Shown: positions 44,199 to 54,633, numbered from the stretch's first letter. The stretch: DNA of 64,000 nucleotides from Lachnospiraceae bacterium (GCA_014799465.1 JAAVHZ010000066.1:1-64000); one strand, 5' to 3'. Numbers and translations: made by a program. The notes: generated by a model not told the origin, from the sequence alone.

Positions 44199-44768
44199 AT
44201 GAAGAAGAAACTTTTTGTAACTGGAATTATCATTTGTGCGTTAGCATGTGGATGCGGTAGTTCAGATAAAAAGGCTGAGGCAAATAAGAAAGTAAATGAA
44301 ACAACAACTGAAGCAACAACTGAAGAACCAACAACTGAAGAACCGGCAATCATCTATAATATCGGAGATACTGCTGAATTAGAAAATTGGGAAATCAATA
44401 TAGCTGAAATGCAAATTGTTGACTCTGTTGAAGATTCTATAATGATTTACAAAGCAAATGAAGAAGGCGACAAATTAGTTAAAGTATCTGCAACTGCTAC
44501 AAATAAAGGTGACGAAGCATCAACTTTCTGCCCATCATACGGATATAGCGATGATTTAATTGCAAAAGTTATTAACGGTGAAGATGAATATTCTGCCCTG
44601 ATTCTGCTTGGTTACGGTGATGGTATGCACAATAAAAAAGTAGAGGCTCAGGCTTCTATATCAGGAAATATGGTATTTGAAATTCCTGAAAGTGTTGCAA
44701 GTGCAGAAGATGAATTAATAGTTAAATTTACTTATAAAGGTAAAGAATTGAATTTTAAAGTTCGATAA
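44199..44768 (+). CDS. DUF4352-like lipoprotein
   Basis: 189 residues: lipoprotein signal with lipobox ALACGC, a Thr/Glu linker with four TTEE-type repeats (residues 38-52) and a beta-rich domain (NIGDTAELENWEINIAEMQIVDSVED... KLVKVSATATNKGDEA... VFEIPES) of the kind called DUF4352 or telomeric repeat-binding-like immunoglobulin fold. Such lipoproteins occur on the surface of Firmicutes; binding partners are unknown. It is one of the few plus-strand genes of the window, with its own promoter and terminator. Confidence 0.8.
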   Translation: MKKKLFVTGIIICALACGCGSSDKKAEANKKVNETTTEATTEEPTTEEPAIIYNIGDTAELENWEINIAEMQIVDSVEDSIMIYKANEEGDKLVKVSATATNKGDEASTFCPSYGYSDDLIAKVINGEDEYSALILLGYGDGMHNKKVEAQASISGNMVFEIPESVASAEDELIVKFTYKGKELNFKVR

Positions 44769-44784
44769 TAGTGCAGAAAAAAAC

Positions 44785-44830
44785 CCTTTAAACTGATTTA
44801 GAAATAATCAGTTTAAAGGAGTTTTATTTT
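44785..44830 (+). terminator. Terminator of the lipoprotein gene
   Basis: Perfect 14-bp stem CCTTTAAACTGATT (44785-44798) with its complement (44806-44819), 7-nt loop, then AGTTTTATTTT. The minus-strand flank is also A/T-rich, so it may also end the small ORF at 44885. Confidence 0.9.
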
Positions 44831-44884
44831 CTGTAACCTTTCCTAATACACTCTTGTTTTTAGTTACTTATTATTTTTTATACT

Positions 44885-45046
44885 TTAATCAAATATCCAA
44901 ATAAATGAAATAAAATTTAATATAAATAAAATAATTAACATATTTTTTAGAGTTCTAATATCTACTGTCAATTGACGAATTTCTTTATATAACTGATTAA
45001 ATTTTTCTTCATCAAATTGATTTTGCATATGTTCTTCATTATTCAT
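44885..45046 (-). CDS. 53-residue single-pass membrane peptide
   Basis: Too short for usual length cut-offs. ATG at 45046 follows GGAGGGATTACAA, an excellent ribosome site; the stop TAA is at 44885-44887. The first half (MNNEEHMQNQFDEEKF, then NQLYKEIRQLTVDIRTL) is charged and helical; the second half (NMLIILFILNFISFIWIF) is one membrane span. It has the look of a small membrane-anchored helix protein with unknown partner. It lies downstream of ppdK's terminator on the same strand. Confidence 0.65.
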   Translation of the reverse strand: MNNEEHMQNQFDEEKFNQLYKEIRQLTVDIRTLKNMLIILFILNFISFIWIFD

Positions 45047-45066
45047 TTGTAATCCCTCCAAAATAA

Positions 45067-45104
45067 AAAAGGGACAGCTATAAATAACTATCCCTTTTAT
45101 TTAG
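45067..45104 (-). terminator. ppdK terminator
   Basis: On the minus strand AAAAGGGATAG pairs with CTGTCCCTTTT (one mismatch), followed by a T-rich run. It begins about 14 bp after the ppdK stop codon. Confidence 0.75.
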
Positions 45105-45116
45105 TGCAAAATCAGT

Positions 45117-47744
45117 CTATTTATTGGCTATAGCTGCCTGTGCTGCTGCAAGTCTTGCAATAGGTACACGGAATGGTGAACAAGACACATAGTCAAGACC
45201 AATCTTATGGCAGAACTCAACTGATGAAGGATCTCCACCATGCTCTCCACAAATACCAACGTGTAACTTATCGTTAACCGGCTTACCAAGCTTAATAGCT
45301 GTTTCCATTAACTTGCCAACACCTGTCTGGTCAAGTTTTGCAAATGGATCATTCTCGAAAATCTTAGCATCATAGTAAGCATCTAAGAACTTACCTGCAT
45401 CATCACGAGAGAATCCGAATGTCATCTGTGTTAAATCGTTTGTACCGAAGCAGAAGAAGTCAGCTTCTGATGCGATTTCATCAGCAGTAAGAGCTGCTCT
45501 AGGAATCTCAATCATAGTACCTACTTCATATTCAAGGTTTGCACCTGCTGCTGCAATTTCAGCATCTGCTGTCTCTACAACTACCTTCTTAACATACTTT
45601 AATTCTTTGATTTCACAAACAAGCGGAATCATAATTTCAGGTTTTACTGTCCAGTCAGAATGAGCCTTCTGAACATTGATAGCTGCACGGATAACAGCTT
45701 TTGTCTGCATCTTAGCAATTTCAGGATAAGTAACTGCAAGACGGCATCCTCTGTGACCCATCATAGGGTTGAATTCATGTAATGAATCAATAAGAGTTTT
45801 GATGTCTTCTACTGACTTGCCCTGAGCATCAGCTAATTTCTTGATATCTTCTTCCTCAGTTGGAACAAATTCATGAAGAGGTGGGTCAAGGAATCTGATA
45901 GTAACAGGATTTCCTTCAAGTGCCTCATATAACTTTTCAAAGTCTCCCTGCTGATATGGAAGAATCTTCTCAAGTGCTGCTTCTCTCTCTTCAACTGTAT
46001 CTGAACAAATCATTTCTCTGAAAGCTGCAATTCTGTCTTCTTCAAAGAACATATGCTCTGTACGGCAAAGTCCGATACCTTCTGCACCAAGCTCACGAGC
46101 CTTTTTAGCATCTGCCGGAGTATCAGCATTTGTACGAACCTTTAATGTTCTGTACTTATCTGCCCAAGCCATGATTCTGCCGAACTCACCTGCTATAGTA
46201 GCATCAACGGTAGCAATCTTGCCATCATATATATTACCTGTTGTACCATCGATAGAGATAAAATCTCCTTCATGATACTCTTTACCTGCTAAAGTGAATT
46301 TCTTATTCTCTTCATCCATAGCAATATCGCCACATCCTGATACACAGCATGTACCCATACCACGGGCAACTACGGCAGCATGTGATGTCATACCACCACG
46401 AACTGTTAAGATACCCTGTGAAGCTTTCATACCTGTAATATCTTCCGGTGAAGTCTCAAGACGTACTAATACGACTTTCTCTCCTCTTGCATTCCACTCT
46501 TCTGCATCTTCAGCAGAGAATACAATCTTACCACAAGCAGCACCAGGTGAAGCACCAAGTCCTTTTCCTGCAGGTGTAGCAGCTTTTAATGCAGCAGCAT
46601 CAAACTGTGGATGTAATAATGTATCTAAGTTACGAGGATCAATCATGGCAACAGCTTCTTCTTCTGTTCTCATTCCCTCATCAACAAGGTCACATGCAAT
46701 TTTAAGGGCAGCCTGTGCTGTTCTCTTACCATTTCTGGTCTGAAGCATGAATAACTTTCTATCCTGGATAGTAAATTCCATATCCTGCATATCTCTATAA
46801 TGATTCTCTAATGTAGAGCAAACATTCTTGAACTGCTCGAATACTTCAGGCATTACCTCTGCAAGTGCTGAGATAGGCTGTGGTGTACGAACACCTGCAA
46901 CAACGTCCTCGCCCTGTGCATTCATTAAGAACTCGCCCATAAGCTTCTTCTCACCTGTTGCCGGGTCTCTTGTAAATGCAACACCTGTACCTGATTCATC
47001 TGACCAGTTACCAAATGCCATTTCCTGTACATTTACGGCTGTACCCCATGAATATGGGATATCATTGTCACGACGGTATACGTTGGCACGAGGGTTGTCC
47101 CATGAACGGAATACGGCTTTAATAGCTCCCATTAACTGTTCCTTAGGATCATCCGGGAAGTCCTCACCGATTTTAGCTTTGTATTCAGCTTTAAACTGAT
47201 TTGCAAGTTCCTTTAAATCTTCTGCTGTAAGGTCAACGTCCTGAGTAACACCTCTGTCAGACTTCATTTTGTCAATAAGTTCTTCAAAGTATTTCTTTCC
47301 AACTTCCATAACTACGTCAGAATACATCTGGATAAATCTTCTGTAGCAATCACGAGCCCATCTTTCATTACCGGTCTTTTTAGCAACTACTTCCACAACC
47401 TGCTCATTAAGACCAAGATTTAAGATTGTGTCCATCATACCAGGCATAGAAGCTCTTGCTCCTGAACGAACAGATACAAGAAGAGGATTCTCTGTATCTC
47501 CGAATTTCTTTCCTGTGATTTCTTCCATTTTAACGATGTACTCATTAATCTGAGACTGAATCTCATCATTAATCTGTCTGCCATCTTCATAATACTGTGT
47601 ACAAGCCTCTGTAGTAATAGTGAATCCCTGTGGTACAGGAAGTCCAAGGTTTGTCATTTCAGCTAAGTTAGCACCTTTTCCACCAAGAAGCTCACGCATG
47701 TTTGCGTTACCTTCTTTAAACAAATAGACCCATTTGTTTGCCAT
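45117..47744 (-). CDS. ppdK: Pyruvate, phosphate dikinase
   Basis: 875 residues, the normal length. It interconverts pyruvate, ATP and phosphate with phosphoenolpyruvate, AMP and pyrophosphate, and runs in the glycolytic direction in many anaerobes. Domains in order: ATP-grasp nucleotide-binding domain from GGKGANLAEMTNLGLPVPQGFTI, the phosphohistidine domain with GGMTSHAAVVARGMG (His near 455), and the C-terminal PEP/pyruvate barrel with FCFGTNDLTQMTFGFSRDD and GICGEHGGDP (Cys near 830). Codon use looks biased, as in highly expressed genes. A promoter with palindromic spacer precedes it. Confidence 0.97.
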   Translation of the reverse strand: MANKWVYLFKEGNANMRELLGGKGANLAEMTNLGLPVPQGFTITTEACTQYYEDGRQINDEIQSQINEYIVKMEEITGKKFGDTENPLLVSVRSGARASMPGMMDTILNLGLNEQVVEVVAKKTGNERWARDCYRRFIQMYSDVVMEVGKKYFEELIDKMKSDRGVTQDVDLTAEDLKELANQFKAEYKAKIGEDFPDDPKEQLMGAIKAVFRSWDNPRANVYRRDNDIPYSWGTAVNVQEMAFGNWSDESGTGVAFTRDPATGEKKLMGEFLMNAQGEDVVAGVRTPQPISALAEVMPEVFEQFKNVCSTLENHYRDMQDMEFTIQDRKLFMLQTRNGKRTAQAALKIACDLVDEGMRTEEEAVAMIDPRNLDTLLHPQFDAAALKAATPAGKGLGASPGAACGKIVFSAEDAEEWNARGEKVVLVRLETSPEDITGMKASQGILTVRGGMTSHAAVVARGMGTCCVSGCGDIAMDEENKKFTLAGKEYHEGDFISIDGTTGNIYDGKIATVDATIAGEFGRIMAWADKYRTLKVRTNADTPADAKKARELGAEGIGLCRTEHMFFEEDRIAAFREMICSDTVEEREAALEKILPYQQGDFEKLYEALEGNPVTIRFLDPPLHEFVPTEEEDIKKLADAQGKSVEDIKTLIDSLHEFNPMMGHRGCRLAVTYPEIAKMQTKAVIRAAINVQKAHSDWTVKPEIMIPLVCEIKELKYVKKVVVETADAEIAAAGANLEYEVGTMIEIPRAALTADEIASEADFFCFGTNDLTQMTFGFSRDDAGKFLDAYYDAKIFENDPFAKLDQTGVGKLMETAIKLGKPVNDKLHVGICGEHGGDPSSVEFCHKIGLDYVSCSPFRVPIARLAAAQAAIANK

Positions 47745-47773
47745 TTTTAATTCCTCCTAAATAGTTTCATTTT

Positions 47774-47801
47774 ATTGTATAAGGTAATCCTTATATTTCA
47801 A
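47774..47801 (-). promoter_or_regulatory. ppdK promoter with palindromic spacer
   Basis: Minus-strand TTGAAA (47796-47801), 16-bp spacer, TACAAT (47774-47779). TATAAGG (47778-47784) and CCTTATA (47789-47795) form a 7-bp inverted repeat around TAAT that fills the spacer, a position where a bound regulator would compete with RNA polymerase. The regulator is unknown. Confidence 0.6.
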
Positions 47802-47895
47802 TAATTATAGCCAAATTTTCACAAAAAAACCATATTTATCCAGCTACAATGCAATTATAACAATTTCATTCAAATTCGTCAATTCAAAAAGCAAA

Positions 47896-49284
47896 TTAAA
47901 ACTCAAACTTTTTCTCAAAATAAGACTTCAAATCCTCTATACGGATTCTCTCCTGCTCCATAGTATCCCTGTCTCTTACGGTAACACATCCGTCAGTCTC
48001 CGAATCAAAATCATATGTTACACAGAACGGAGTTCCAATCTCATCCTGTCTTCTGTAACGTTTTCCAATATTTCCCCTGTCATCAAACTCACAGTTATAA
48101 TACTTGCTTAATTCTGCGTAAATTTTCTCAGAACCTTCATTCAGTTTCTTTGAAAGTGGAAGAATACCTATTTTTACAGGTGCCAAAGCAGGATGAAAAT
48201 GCATAACGGTTCTTGTATCGCCGCCTTCCAACTCTTCTTCATCATATGCTGAACAAATAAAAGCAAGTACAACTCTGCCTACACCCAGTGACGGCTCTAT
48301 TACATAAGGAATATACTTCTCTTTAGCCTCATCATCAAAATATGATAAGTCTTCTCCTGATTCATTCTGATGCTGGGTAAGGTCATAATCTGTCCTGTCT
48401 GCAATTCCCCATAATTCTCCCCAGCCAAATGGGAATAAAAATTCAATATCAGTAGTTGCCTTACTGTAAAAGCACAATTCTTCCGGTGAATGGTCTCTTG
48501 CCCTCATTTCATCATCTTTTATACCTAATGACTTAAGCCAGTTAATGCAGTACTCTCTCCAGTATTTAAACCAGTCAAGGTCTGTACCCGGCTTACAGAA
48601 AAACTCCAATTCCATCTGCTCAAACTCTCTTGTTCTGAACAGAAAGTTTCCCGGTGTGATTTCATTTCTGAAAGATTTTCCTATCTGACCTATACCAAAT
48701 GGTACTTTCTTTCTTGAAGTTCTCTGTACATTTTTAAAATTAACAAATATACCCTGTGCCGTCTCCGGTCTCAGATAAACAGTATTCTTTGCATCCTCGG
48801 TAACACCCTGAAATGTCTTAAACATAAGATTAAACTGTCTTATATCTGTAAAATTATGCTTTCCACATGTAGGGCAGGCTATATTCTTTTCTTCAATAAA
48901 GTTCTTCATATCTTCCTGTGACCATGCGTCAACAGACTCTTCCAGTTTATAATTATTTTCCTCTGCCCAGTCCTCTATGATTTTATCTGCTCTGAATCTC
49001 TCATGACATTCACGACAGTCCATTAACGGGTCTGCAAATCCGCCAAGATGTCCTGAAGCTACCCACGCACGCGGATTCATTAAAATAGCACTGTCAATAC
49101 CTACATTATAAGGATTTTCCTGTATGAACTTCTGCCACCACAATTTTTTCACATTATTCTTCAGTTCAACTCCAAGATTTCCAAAATCCCATGAATTAGC
49201 GAGTCCTCCATATATCTCTGAACCCTGATACACGAAACCTCTTGCCTTAGCAAGAGCAGCTATCTTTTCCATTGTTTTTTCCAT
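47896..49284 (-). CDS. glyS: Glycyl-tRNA synthetase (single-chain type)
   Basis: 462 residues, class II aminoacyl-tRNA synthetase that charges tRNA-Gly. Features: the start [35 protein letters not shown], zinc-site cysteines CRECHERF and CPTCGKHNF, motif 2 [21 protein letters not shown], and motif 3 [13 protein letters not shown]; the anticodon-binding domain is at the C-terminus. This is the homodimeric type and not the alpha/beta tetrameric form. It starts 2 bp after the preceding lipoprotein gene, so no T-box leader is present. Confidence 0.97.
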   Translation of the reverse strand: MEKTMEKIAALAKARGFVYQGSEIYGGLANSWDFGNLGVELKNNVKKLWWQKFIQENPYNVGIDSAILMNPRAWVASGHLGGFADPLMDCRECHERFRADKIIEDWAEENNYKLEESVDAWSQEDMKNFIEEKNIACPTCGKHNFTDIRQFNLMFKTFQGVTEDAKNTVYLRPETAQGIFVNFKNVQRTSRKKVPFGIGQIGKSFRNEITPGNFLFRTREFEQMELEFFCKPGTDLDWFKYWREYCINWLKSLGIKDDEMRARDHSPEELCFYSKATTDIEFLFPFGWGELWGIADRTDYDLTQHQNESGEDLSYFDDEAKEKYIPYVIEPSLGVGRVVLAFICSAYDEEELEGGDTRTVMHFHPALAPVKIGILPLSKKLNEGSEKIYAELSKYYNCEFDDRGNIGKRYRRQDEIGTPFCVTYDFDSETDGCVTVRDRDTMEQERIRIEDLKSYFEKKFEF

Positions 49285-49286
49285 AT

Positions 49287-49937
49287 TTATTTCTCCTTAA
49301 ATGAATATAATATAAAATTCTGACTCTTATCAGAAGTTATAGCCATCTTTTCATCCAATTTAACATTCTTATTAACATATTTTATATCACCGTCAAATCT
49401 CATAACGGTTCCCTCATTTGTATATACTACATAAAGGTCTGATATATCTTCTTTTTCCTTTAGTTCATCCACATCTATTTTTTCTTTTTTACCTGCCACT
49501 TTCAGCTTTCCGGTAACTTTATATCCTGCTGCCACCGCTTCATCATATGTGCCTATGAACATCTTTATTACCTTGTTTGAATTAACATATTTCTCATTAT
49601 AAAGTATGTAATCCTCTACAGTGTCAAATGCTAACCTGACCATAGCCTCGTCATCTTTAATTTCAAACTTTTCCAGATACATGCCATTGTCCTTAGAATA
49701 ATTTTCATTAAATTCAGCTATTTCCTTATCTACCATATCTTTCAGCTTATCTTCACTGTATACATCTTCATCAAATTCTTCTAAATATGTGGCAAAAATC
49801 TTCCCATCATGAAATATTCTCATATATCCATCTTTATATTCGGTGGAATAGGTATCAGATTTCTTAGAACACCCTGCCATGGTTAAAAATACTGACAATA
49901 ACAATACTATCATTGCCATATGTTTTCTTTTAAACAT
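49287..49937 (-). CDS. Hypothetical lipoprotein
   Basis: 216 residues with a lipobox MAGC in the signal peptide (residues 8-23) and a soluble mixed alpha/beta domain without recognised family. It sits between recO and glyS in the same direction, with 19 and 2 bp gaps, thus in the era-recO-glyS run. Being an exported lipoprotein among information genes is a bit odd but this arrangement could be conserved in relatives. Function unknown. Confidence 0.75.
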   Translation of the reverse strand: MFKRKHMAMIVLLLSVFLTMAGCSKKSDTYSTEYKDGYMRIFHDGKIFATYLEEFDEDVYSEDKLKDMVDKEIAEFNENYSKDNGMYLEKFEIKDDEAMVRLAFDTVEDYILYNEKYVNSNKVIKMFIGTYDEAVAAGYKVTGKLKVAGKKEKIDVDELKEKEDISDLYVVYTNEGTVMRFDGDIKYVNKNVKLDEKMAITSDKSQNFILYSFKEK

Positions 49938-49956
49938 ATTAAACCTCCATTTTAAA

Positions 49957-50721
49957 TTAATCCATAGTATTATACTCTAACATATCAAGAATTTCAAGGG
50001 ATTTAAAACTTTTATCAACATAACTCACAAGGTATCTTTTCATTATTCTTTCAAGTTCAGACTGTACTTTTGTGCTGACTTTAAATGTGTACAATTTTTC
50101 AACCCCGGAAGTTATAATATACTGCATTGCATATATTGTAGATACATCCAATTCTTTTTGGTCCTTCACGCCTGAAGCACACTCCATACAAATCATCCCC
50201 CCCTTCGAAACACTGAACATATGAATATTCTGTTCACTTCCACAGTTAATGCATTGAAACATTTCCGGATATTCACCATTATAAACCAGCATTTTCAGTT
50301 CGTAAATAACTCTGATAAGGCGGTTTGGAATATTTTTATTTAACAATGCCCTCATAGTCTGATACAAAAGCTTAAGCATATTTTTTGAATCAAGATTTTC
50401 TCTGGAATAATAATCTGCAATCTCCAAAAAGTAAAATCCGTAATATGTGGACTCTATGTCATCGGTAATTTCCATAAAATAATTCGAAATATCAATAGAT
50501 GATATTATATTTGAGTTTCTCCCCTTATATATCTCAAACCGACCAAAAGAAAACGGTCTGCAGCCTGCCATAAGTATGCTTTTAGGTCTCCTCGCTCCTC
50601 TTGCAAATGCTGAAATTTTTCCCTGCTCCTTTGTAAGAATAGTAACTCTTGTATCATATTCGCCTACAGGCATGGCAGATATTACCATACCTGTAACAAA
50701 TATATTATTATCAAAGGTCAT
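49957..50721 (-). CDS. recO: DNA repair protein RecO
   Basis: 254 residues. It works with RecR and RecF to load RecA on SSB-coated single-stranded DNA. Sequence hallmarks are the OB-fold start FVTGMVISAMPVGEYDTRVTILTKEQGKISAFARGARRPKS and a zinc-site pair CINCG... GMICMECASG. I start at ATG 50721, whose protein begins like other RecO; the longer frame to 50787 overlaps era and has no ribosome site. It follows era, a common Firmicute order. Confidence 0.95.
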   Translation of the reverse strand: MTFDNNIFVTGMVISAMPVGEYDTRVTILTKEQGKISAFARGARRPKSILMAGCRPFSFGRFEIYKGRNSNIISSIDISNYFMEITDDIESTYYGFYFLEIADYYSRENLDSKNMLKLLYQTMRALLNKNIPNRLIRVIYELKMLVYNGEYPEMFQCINCGSEQNIHMFSVSKGGMICMECASGVKDQKELDVSTIYAMQYIITSGVEKLYTFKVSTKVQSELERIMKRYLVSYVDKSFKSLEILDMLEYNTMD

Positions 50722-50737
50722 ATTGTACCATGCCTTT

Positions 50738-51643
50738 CTAATCTTTCTGATTGAATCCAAAATTTTTAAGATAAAAGTCGCTGTCACGCCATTCTTTCTT
50801 AACCTTGACCCAAAGTTTAAGATTAACCTGACATTCCACCTGCTGTTCTATCTCATATCTTGCAGCACTTCCAATCTTTTTCAGCATACTTCCCTGTTTA
50901 CCTATAATTATTCCTTTGTGTGAGTCCCTTTCACATACAATAGTTGCATCTATATCCACTATTTTACCGTTTTTACGGTAATGCATCCTATCTACTGATA
51001 CAGCTATGCCATGTGGAATCTCTTCCTTAAGACATTTAAGTGCCTTCTCTCTTATAAGTTCCGACACAATCTGCCTCATAGGCTGGTCAGTTATGGTATC
51101 TTCATCAAAATACTGTGGTCCGTAAGGAAGATATTTTAAAATCATTTCTATTACCACATCACAGTTATCACCACTCATGGCTGACACCGGTATAATCTCT
51201 GCAAAATCATGGATTTTACGGTAGTTATCAATATATCTCAATATCTCAGGTTTATCTTTTATTGTATCAACTTTATTTATCACCAGTATTACAGGGGTTT
51301 TTACATTTTTAAGCTGTTCAGCTATATGTTGTTCTCCCGCACCTATATAATCAGTGGGTTCCACCAGCCACACAACCACATCTACCTCATTAAGTGTATT
51401 CTCTGCCACATTTACCATATATTCGCCAAGCTTATTCTTAGCCTTATGAATTCCCGGTGTATCTAAGAATACTATCTGACCGTCATCACAGGTATATACT
51501 GTCTGAATCTTAAATCTGGTAGTCTGTGGTTTGTCAGATGTTATAGCTATCTTCTGACCTATAAGTTTATTCATTAATGTAGACTTTCCCACATTCGGTC
51601 TTCCTATAAGCGATACGAATCCTGATTTGTAATTTTCCTTCAT
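50738..51643 (-). CDS. era: GTPase Era
   Basis: 301 residues. Essential GTPase that binds 16S rRNA and helps 30S assembly. The G1 motif GRPNVGKST (residue 14 onwards), G3 DTPG and G4 NKVD are intact, followed by a C-terminal KH domain (HKGIIIGKQGSMLKKIGSAARYEIEQ). Ribosome site GAGAGGAC. It is followed by recO with 16 bp spacing. Confidence 0.98.
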   Translation of the reverse strand: MKENYKSGFVSLIGRPNVGKSTLMNKLIGQKIAITSDKPQTTRFKIQTVYTCDDGQIVFLDTPGIHKAKNKLGEYMVNVAENTLNEVDVVVWLVEPTDYIGAGEQHIAEQLKNVKTPVILVINKVDTIKDKPEILRYIDNYRKIHDFAEIIPVSAMSGDNCDVVIEMILKYLPYGPQYFDEDTITDQPMRQIVSELIREKALKCLKEEIPHGIAVSVDRMHYRKNGKIVDIDATIVCERDSHKGIIIGKQGSMLKKIGSAARYEIEQQVECQVNLKLWVKVKKEWRDSDFYLKNFGFNQKD

Positions 51644-51669
51644 TTTTGTCCTCTCTTAATTCTTATAAT

Positions 51670-51701
51670 AATTTATTATTTTAAGAATTTATTATTTTAA
51701 T
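51670..51701. repeat. Two 16-bp tandem units
   Basis: AATTTATTATTTTAAG at 51670-51685 is followed by AATTTATTATTTTAAT at 51686-51701 in the gap between era and the M16 peptidase gene, differing only in the last base. Probably slippage in AT-rich DNA. Confidence 0.6.
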
Positions 51702-51705
51702 AAAT

Positions 51706-54633
51706 TTATTCAAACAACTCTTCTATCTGTCCGAACATTACTTTATCCTTTTCTATATTGTCTTCGTTTCCTACAACACATATATTATTCTGGCTGAGTA
51801 CTGCTGCGATCATATCTGCATGCTTTCTGATATCCTCCACGGAAGTGGCAAGTACCTGTTTTCTCTCCTCTGACACATCTTCATCCGTCATGCCGCTTAA
51901 AAATGCTCCCATTGACCGGCTTCCATTAGTTCTTGGTGTAAGAGGAGTGTCCATATTGCTTATTGTTCCTATAATGAATTTTGTCATTTCTCTTTCACCT
52001 GCACTGAAGTTCTTTACATAATCCGGTATATTTTCAAATACTTTATTTGTAGCAGCCAGATTAGGATCCCTGTAAGAAGTAAAATAACAGTCACCACTTT
52101 TGTTAAATCCTGAACCGGAACCGTATGCACCGCCTTTTACCCTTACATTGTTCCATAAGTATTCATAATTAAGAATAGTCCTTAGTACTTTTAGTGAACC
52201 ATCATATTTATAACCACACTTTAAAAAGTTTCCTGCCCTTGTTACATATTGGATTTGTGCTGATGTTTTAAATCCTTCGTTTTTCTGTACAGGCTGAATC
52301 CGTTCAAGTTTACTTTCAGGTTTGTGTGTATTAAGTGAATCCGTAAGTATGGATAAACTTTCTTTCAGTCCATCTAAATCCTTCTCATCAGAGGTATAGC
52401 TTACTATCACATTGTCTCTTCTAAATGTGTATGATATAGCCTCTTTTAAATTCTTTTTTATATTTTCTTTTTCCGAATCAAAGTTCTTTATACATTTTTC
52501 TATAAATTTGTAAAAGCTTACACCCTTAACATTTTCCGAAACACATGCCGAGCCGGAATAATATGACATATTTCTAAGCAGTGCAGTTGAATCTCCGGAA
52601 CGGCTGAAAACCATTTGCAGCTTCGATTTTAATTCTGATATTATCTCAAACAGCCTCTTGTCATCATCTACATTTGTTGTATTTACTATTTCTGCTATAA
52701 TTTTCATGGCAAAACTTATCTTATCCACAAATATTTTAGCACCATAACTTGCCATAATCTTATACTCATCAGGATTCTTAGCATTTAAAATTACTGAAAC
52801 ATCTGCAAATACTCCACCTGAATTCATATTTATTTCATTTACCAGTTCTGAATAGGTATAATTTTCAGTATCCATGAATCCCAGAACCGCTTTAATAAGA
52901 CCAAGATATGGATACAGCCTGTGTGGAATGTCCGTCACATCAAACATAACATTCAAATATCCTATCCCATTAGTAAAAATATTATGATGAACCACCTTTA
53001 TGCCATTAACATCAAGCTCAGTATTTATAAATGGTTTTATATCTTCTGAAATGTCCTGCCTTTTTAATAACGGAATCTTCTCCAAATCCTCTTTTGTTGA
53101 TTCCTCACTTTTATAACTTTCCATATGTGCAGTCCGGTTAACCATTTCCTCTATTTCTTGTTCTGACAGACTTTCCTTATATTCTTTAAGCTTTTTCTTT
53201 AATAATTCATCATGCTCAGTGGTAAGTCCTTTCTTTGGAGCTGCAACCACCAACGAAGCATGAGTGTTATTAAGAAAATATTCTGTTATAAGATTTTCAA
53301 AATATCTTGTTTCTGCTTTACTTCTTAATTCTGCAAATACCTGATTTTCTTCCAGATGTGCAAATGGTTCCCCATCATACAGCCAACTATCAAATACCTG
53401 AAAACTCATCATAAGCCCTTTCGGATATCCGCCAAAATCTGCTTCCCTGTATTGAAATTCAAAATAATTGAGTGCGGCAAAAAGAGAATTCTTATCAATT
53501 CCTTTTTCTGCTATCTCTTTCAAAGTTTCTTTTATTGTATTAACAAATTCATCTTTCTGTGATGATTCCGCATTCTTTGCAGTAATAGAAAAATATGGCT
53601 GGTAAATCCAGTTATTATACTTTCCGTCAATGTCCTTTCCTATGCCTTTATCAAGCAAGGCTTTTTTTACAGGTGCCCCCGGCATGGAAACCAATGCATA
53701 CTCCAGAACCTGAAACGCCACATAAAGCACTTTATCTGTAATTTTACCTGTAACGGTATTATATGAAAGATATGTGTTATCGCTCTCCGCTTCACCTGCT
53801 GCAACAGGATAATCTATATTCACTTCTTTCATTGCATCAAATGCAGCCTGTTCTTTTATTTGCGAATCTATCTCCGCTTTCTCAAATCTGCTTAGATATT
53901 CCCTGTCTATAAAATCCAGTTTTTCTGCCATATCCATATTTCCATACAGGTAAATGTAGCTGTTGGATGGATGATAATATTTTCTGTGGAAATCAAGAAA
54001 CTCCTCATATTTAAGCTCCGGTATCACATCAGGGTCTCCGCCTGACTCAAATGCATATCCATTGTCCGGAAAAAGTGAATTCAGTGCCTGTCTTTCCACT
54101 ATTTCGTCTGCCGAAGAAAAAGCACCCTTCATTTCATTATATACAACTCCATTATATGTCAATTCATCATCCTTATCCTTTAATTCATAAGTCCAGCCTT
54201 CCTGCCTGAATATCTCCTCTCTCTCATAAATCTTAGGATAAAATACGGCATCTAAATATACGTCCATAAGATTCTGGAAGTCTTTATCATTTTCGCTGGC
54301 TATCGGAAATATGGTTTTATCAGGAAACGTCATGGCATTAAGAAATGTATTTAATGAACCCTTTGCCAATTCTATAAACGGATCCTTTACAGGGAATTTT
54401 TCCGAACCACACAAAACACTATGCTCCATGATATGTGGAACTCCTGTACTGTTTTTTACCGGTGTACGGAATCCTACTAAAAATGTTTTATTGCTATCAT
54501 CATTTGATATTAATACAACTTTAGCACCTGTCTTTTTGTGTTCCAGCAAATACCCATTTGAATTTATATCATCAAGCTGCTTTTCCTGTATTAAGTTATA
54601 ACTCTTTAATTCACTTATCTTCAATATGTTCAT
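51706..54633 (-). CDS. M16C-type zinc metalloprotease (PreP/insulinase family)
   Basis: About 975 residues, four-domain clamshell peptidase cutting short peptides. The inverted zinc motif HIMEH (HxxEH) is in the VKNSTGVPHIMEHSVLCGSEKFPVKDPF block near the start, with the second zinc ligand glutamate in the downstream AFSSADEIVERQ region. The C-terminal part has PFINTELDVNGIKVVHH and RVKGGAYGSGSGF, matching the PreP/Cym1 subfamily. No signal peptide, so it is cytoplasmic. I start at ATG 54633 with a GAAAGGATGG site; the longer frame to 54681 is less likely. Confidence 0.93.
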   Translation of the reverse strand: MNILKISELKSYNLIQEKQLDDINSNGYLLEHKKTGAKVVLISNDDSNKTFLVGFRTPVKNSTGVPHIMEHSVLCGSEKFPVKDPFIELAKGSLNTFLNAMTFPDKTIFPIASENDKDFQNLMDVYLDAVFYPKIYEREEIFRQEGWTYELKDKDDELTYNGVVYNEMKGAFSSADEIVERQALNSLFPDNGYAFESGGDPDVIPELKYEEFLDFHRKYYHPSNSYIYLYGNMDMAEKLDFIDREYLSRFEKAEIDSQIKEQAAFDAMKEVNIDYPVAAGEAESDNTYLSYNTVTGKITDKVLYVAFQVLEYALVSMPGAPVKKALLDKGIGKDIDGKYNNWIYQPYFSITAKNAESSQKDEFVNTIKETLKEIAEKGIDKNSLFAALNYFEFQYREADFGGYPKGLMMSFQVFDSWLYDGEPFAHLEENQVFAELRSKAETRYFENLITEYFLNNTHASLVVAAPKKGLTTEHDELLKKKLKEYKESLSEQEIEEMVNRTAHMESYKSEESTKEDLEKIPLLKRQDISEDIKPFINTELDVNGIKVVHHNIFTNGIGYLNVMFDVTDIPHRLYPYLGLIKAVLGFMDTENYTYSELVNEINMNSGGVFADVSVILNAKNPDEYKIMASYGAKIFVDKISFAMKIIAEIVNTTNVDDDKRLFEIISELKSKLQMVFSRSGDSTALLRNMSYYSGSACVSENVKGVSFYKFIEKCIKNFDSEKENIKKNLKEAISYTFRRDNVIVSYTSDEKDLDGLKESLSILTDSLNTHKPESKLERIQPVQKNEGFKTSAQIQYVTRAGNFLKCGYKYDGSLKVLRTILNYEYLWNNVRVKGGAYGSGSGFNKSGDCYFTSYRDPNLAATNKVFENIPDYVKNFSAGEREMTKFIIGTISNMDTPLTPRTNGSRSMGAFLSGMTDEDVSEERKQVLATSVEDIRKHADMIAAVLSQNNICVVGNEDNIEKDKVMFGQIEELFE

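Noticed and set aside
49285-49290. T-box leader before glyS
   Set aside because: Only 2 bp separate glyS from the preceding lipoprotein gene, leaving no room for a leader.
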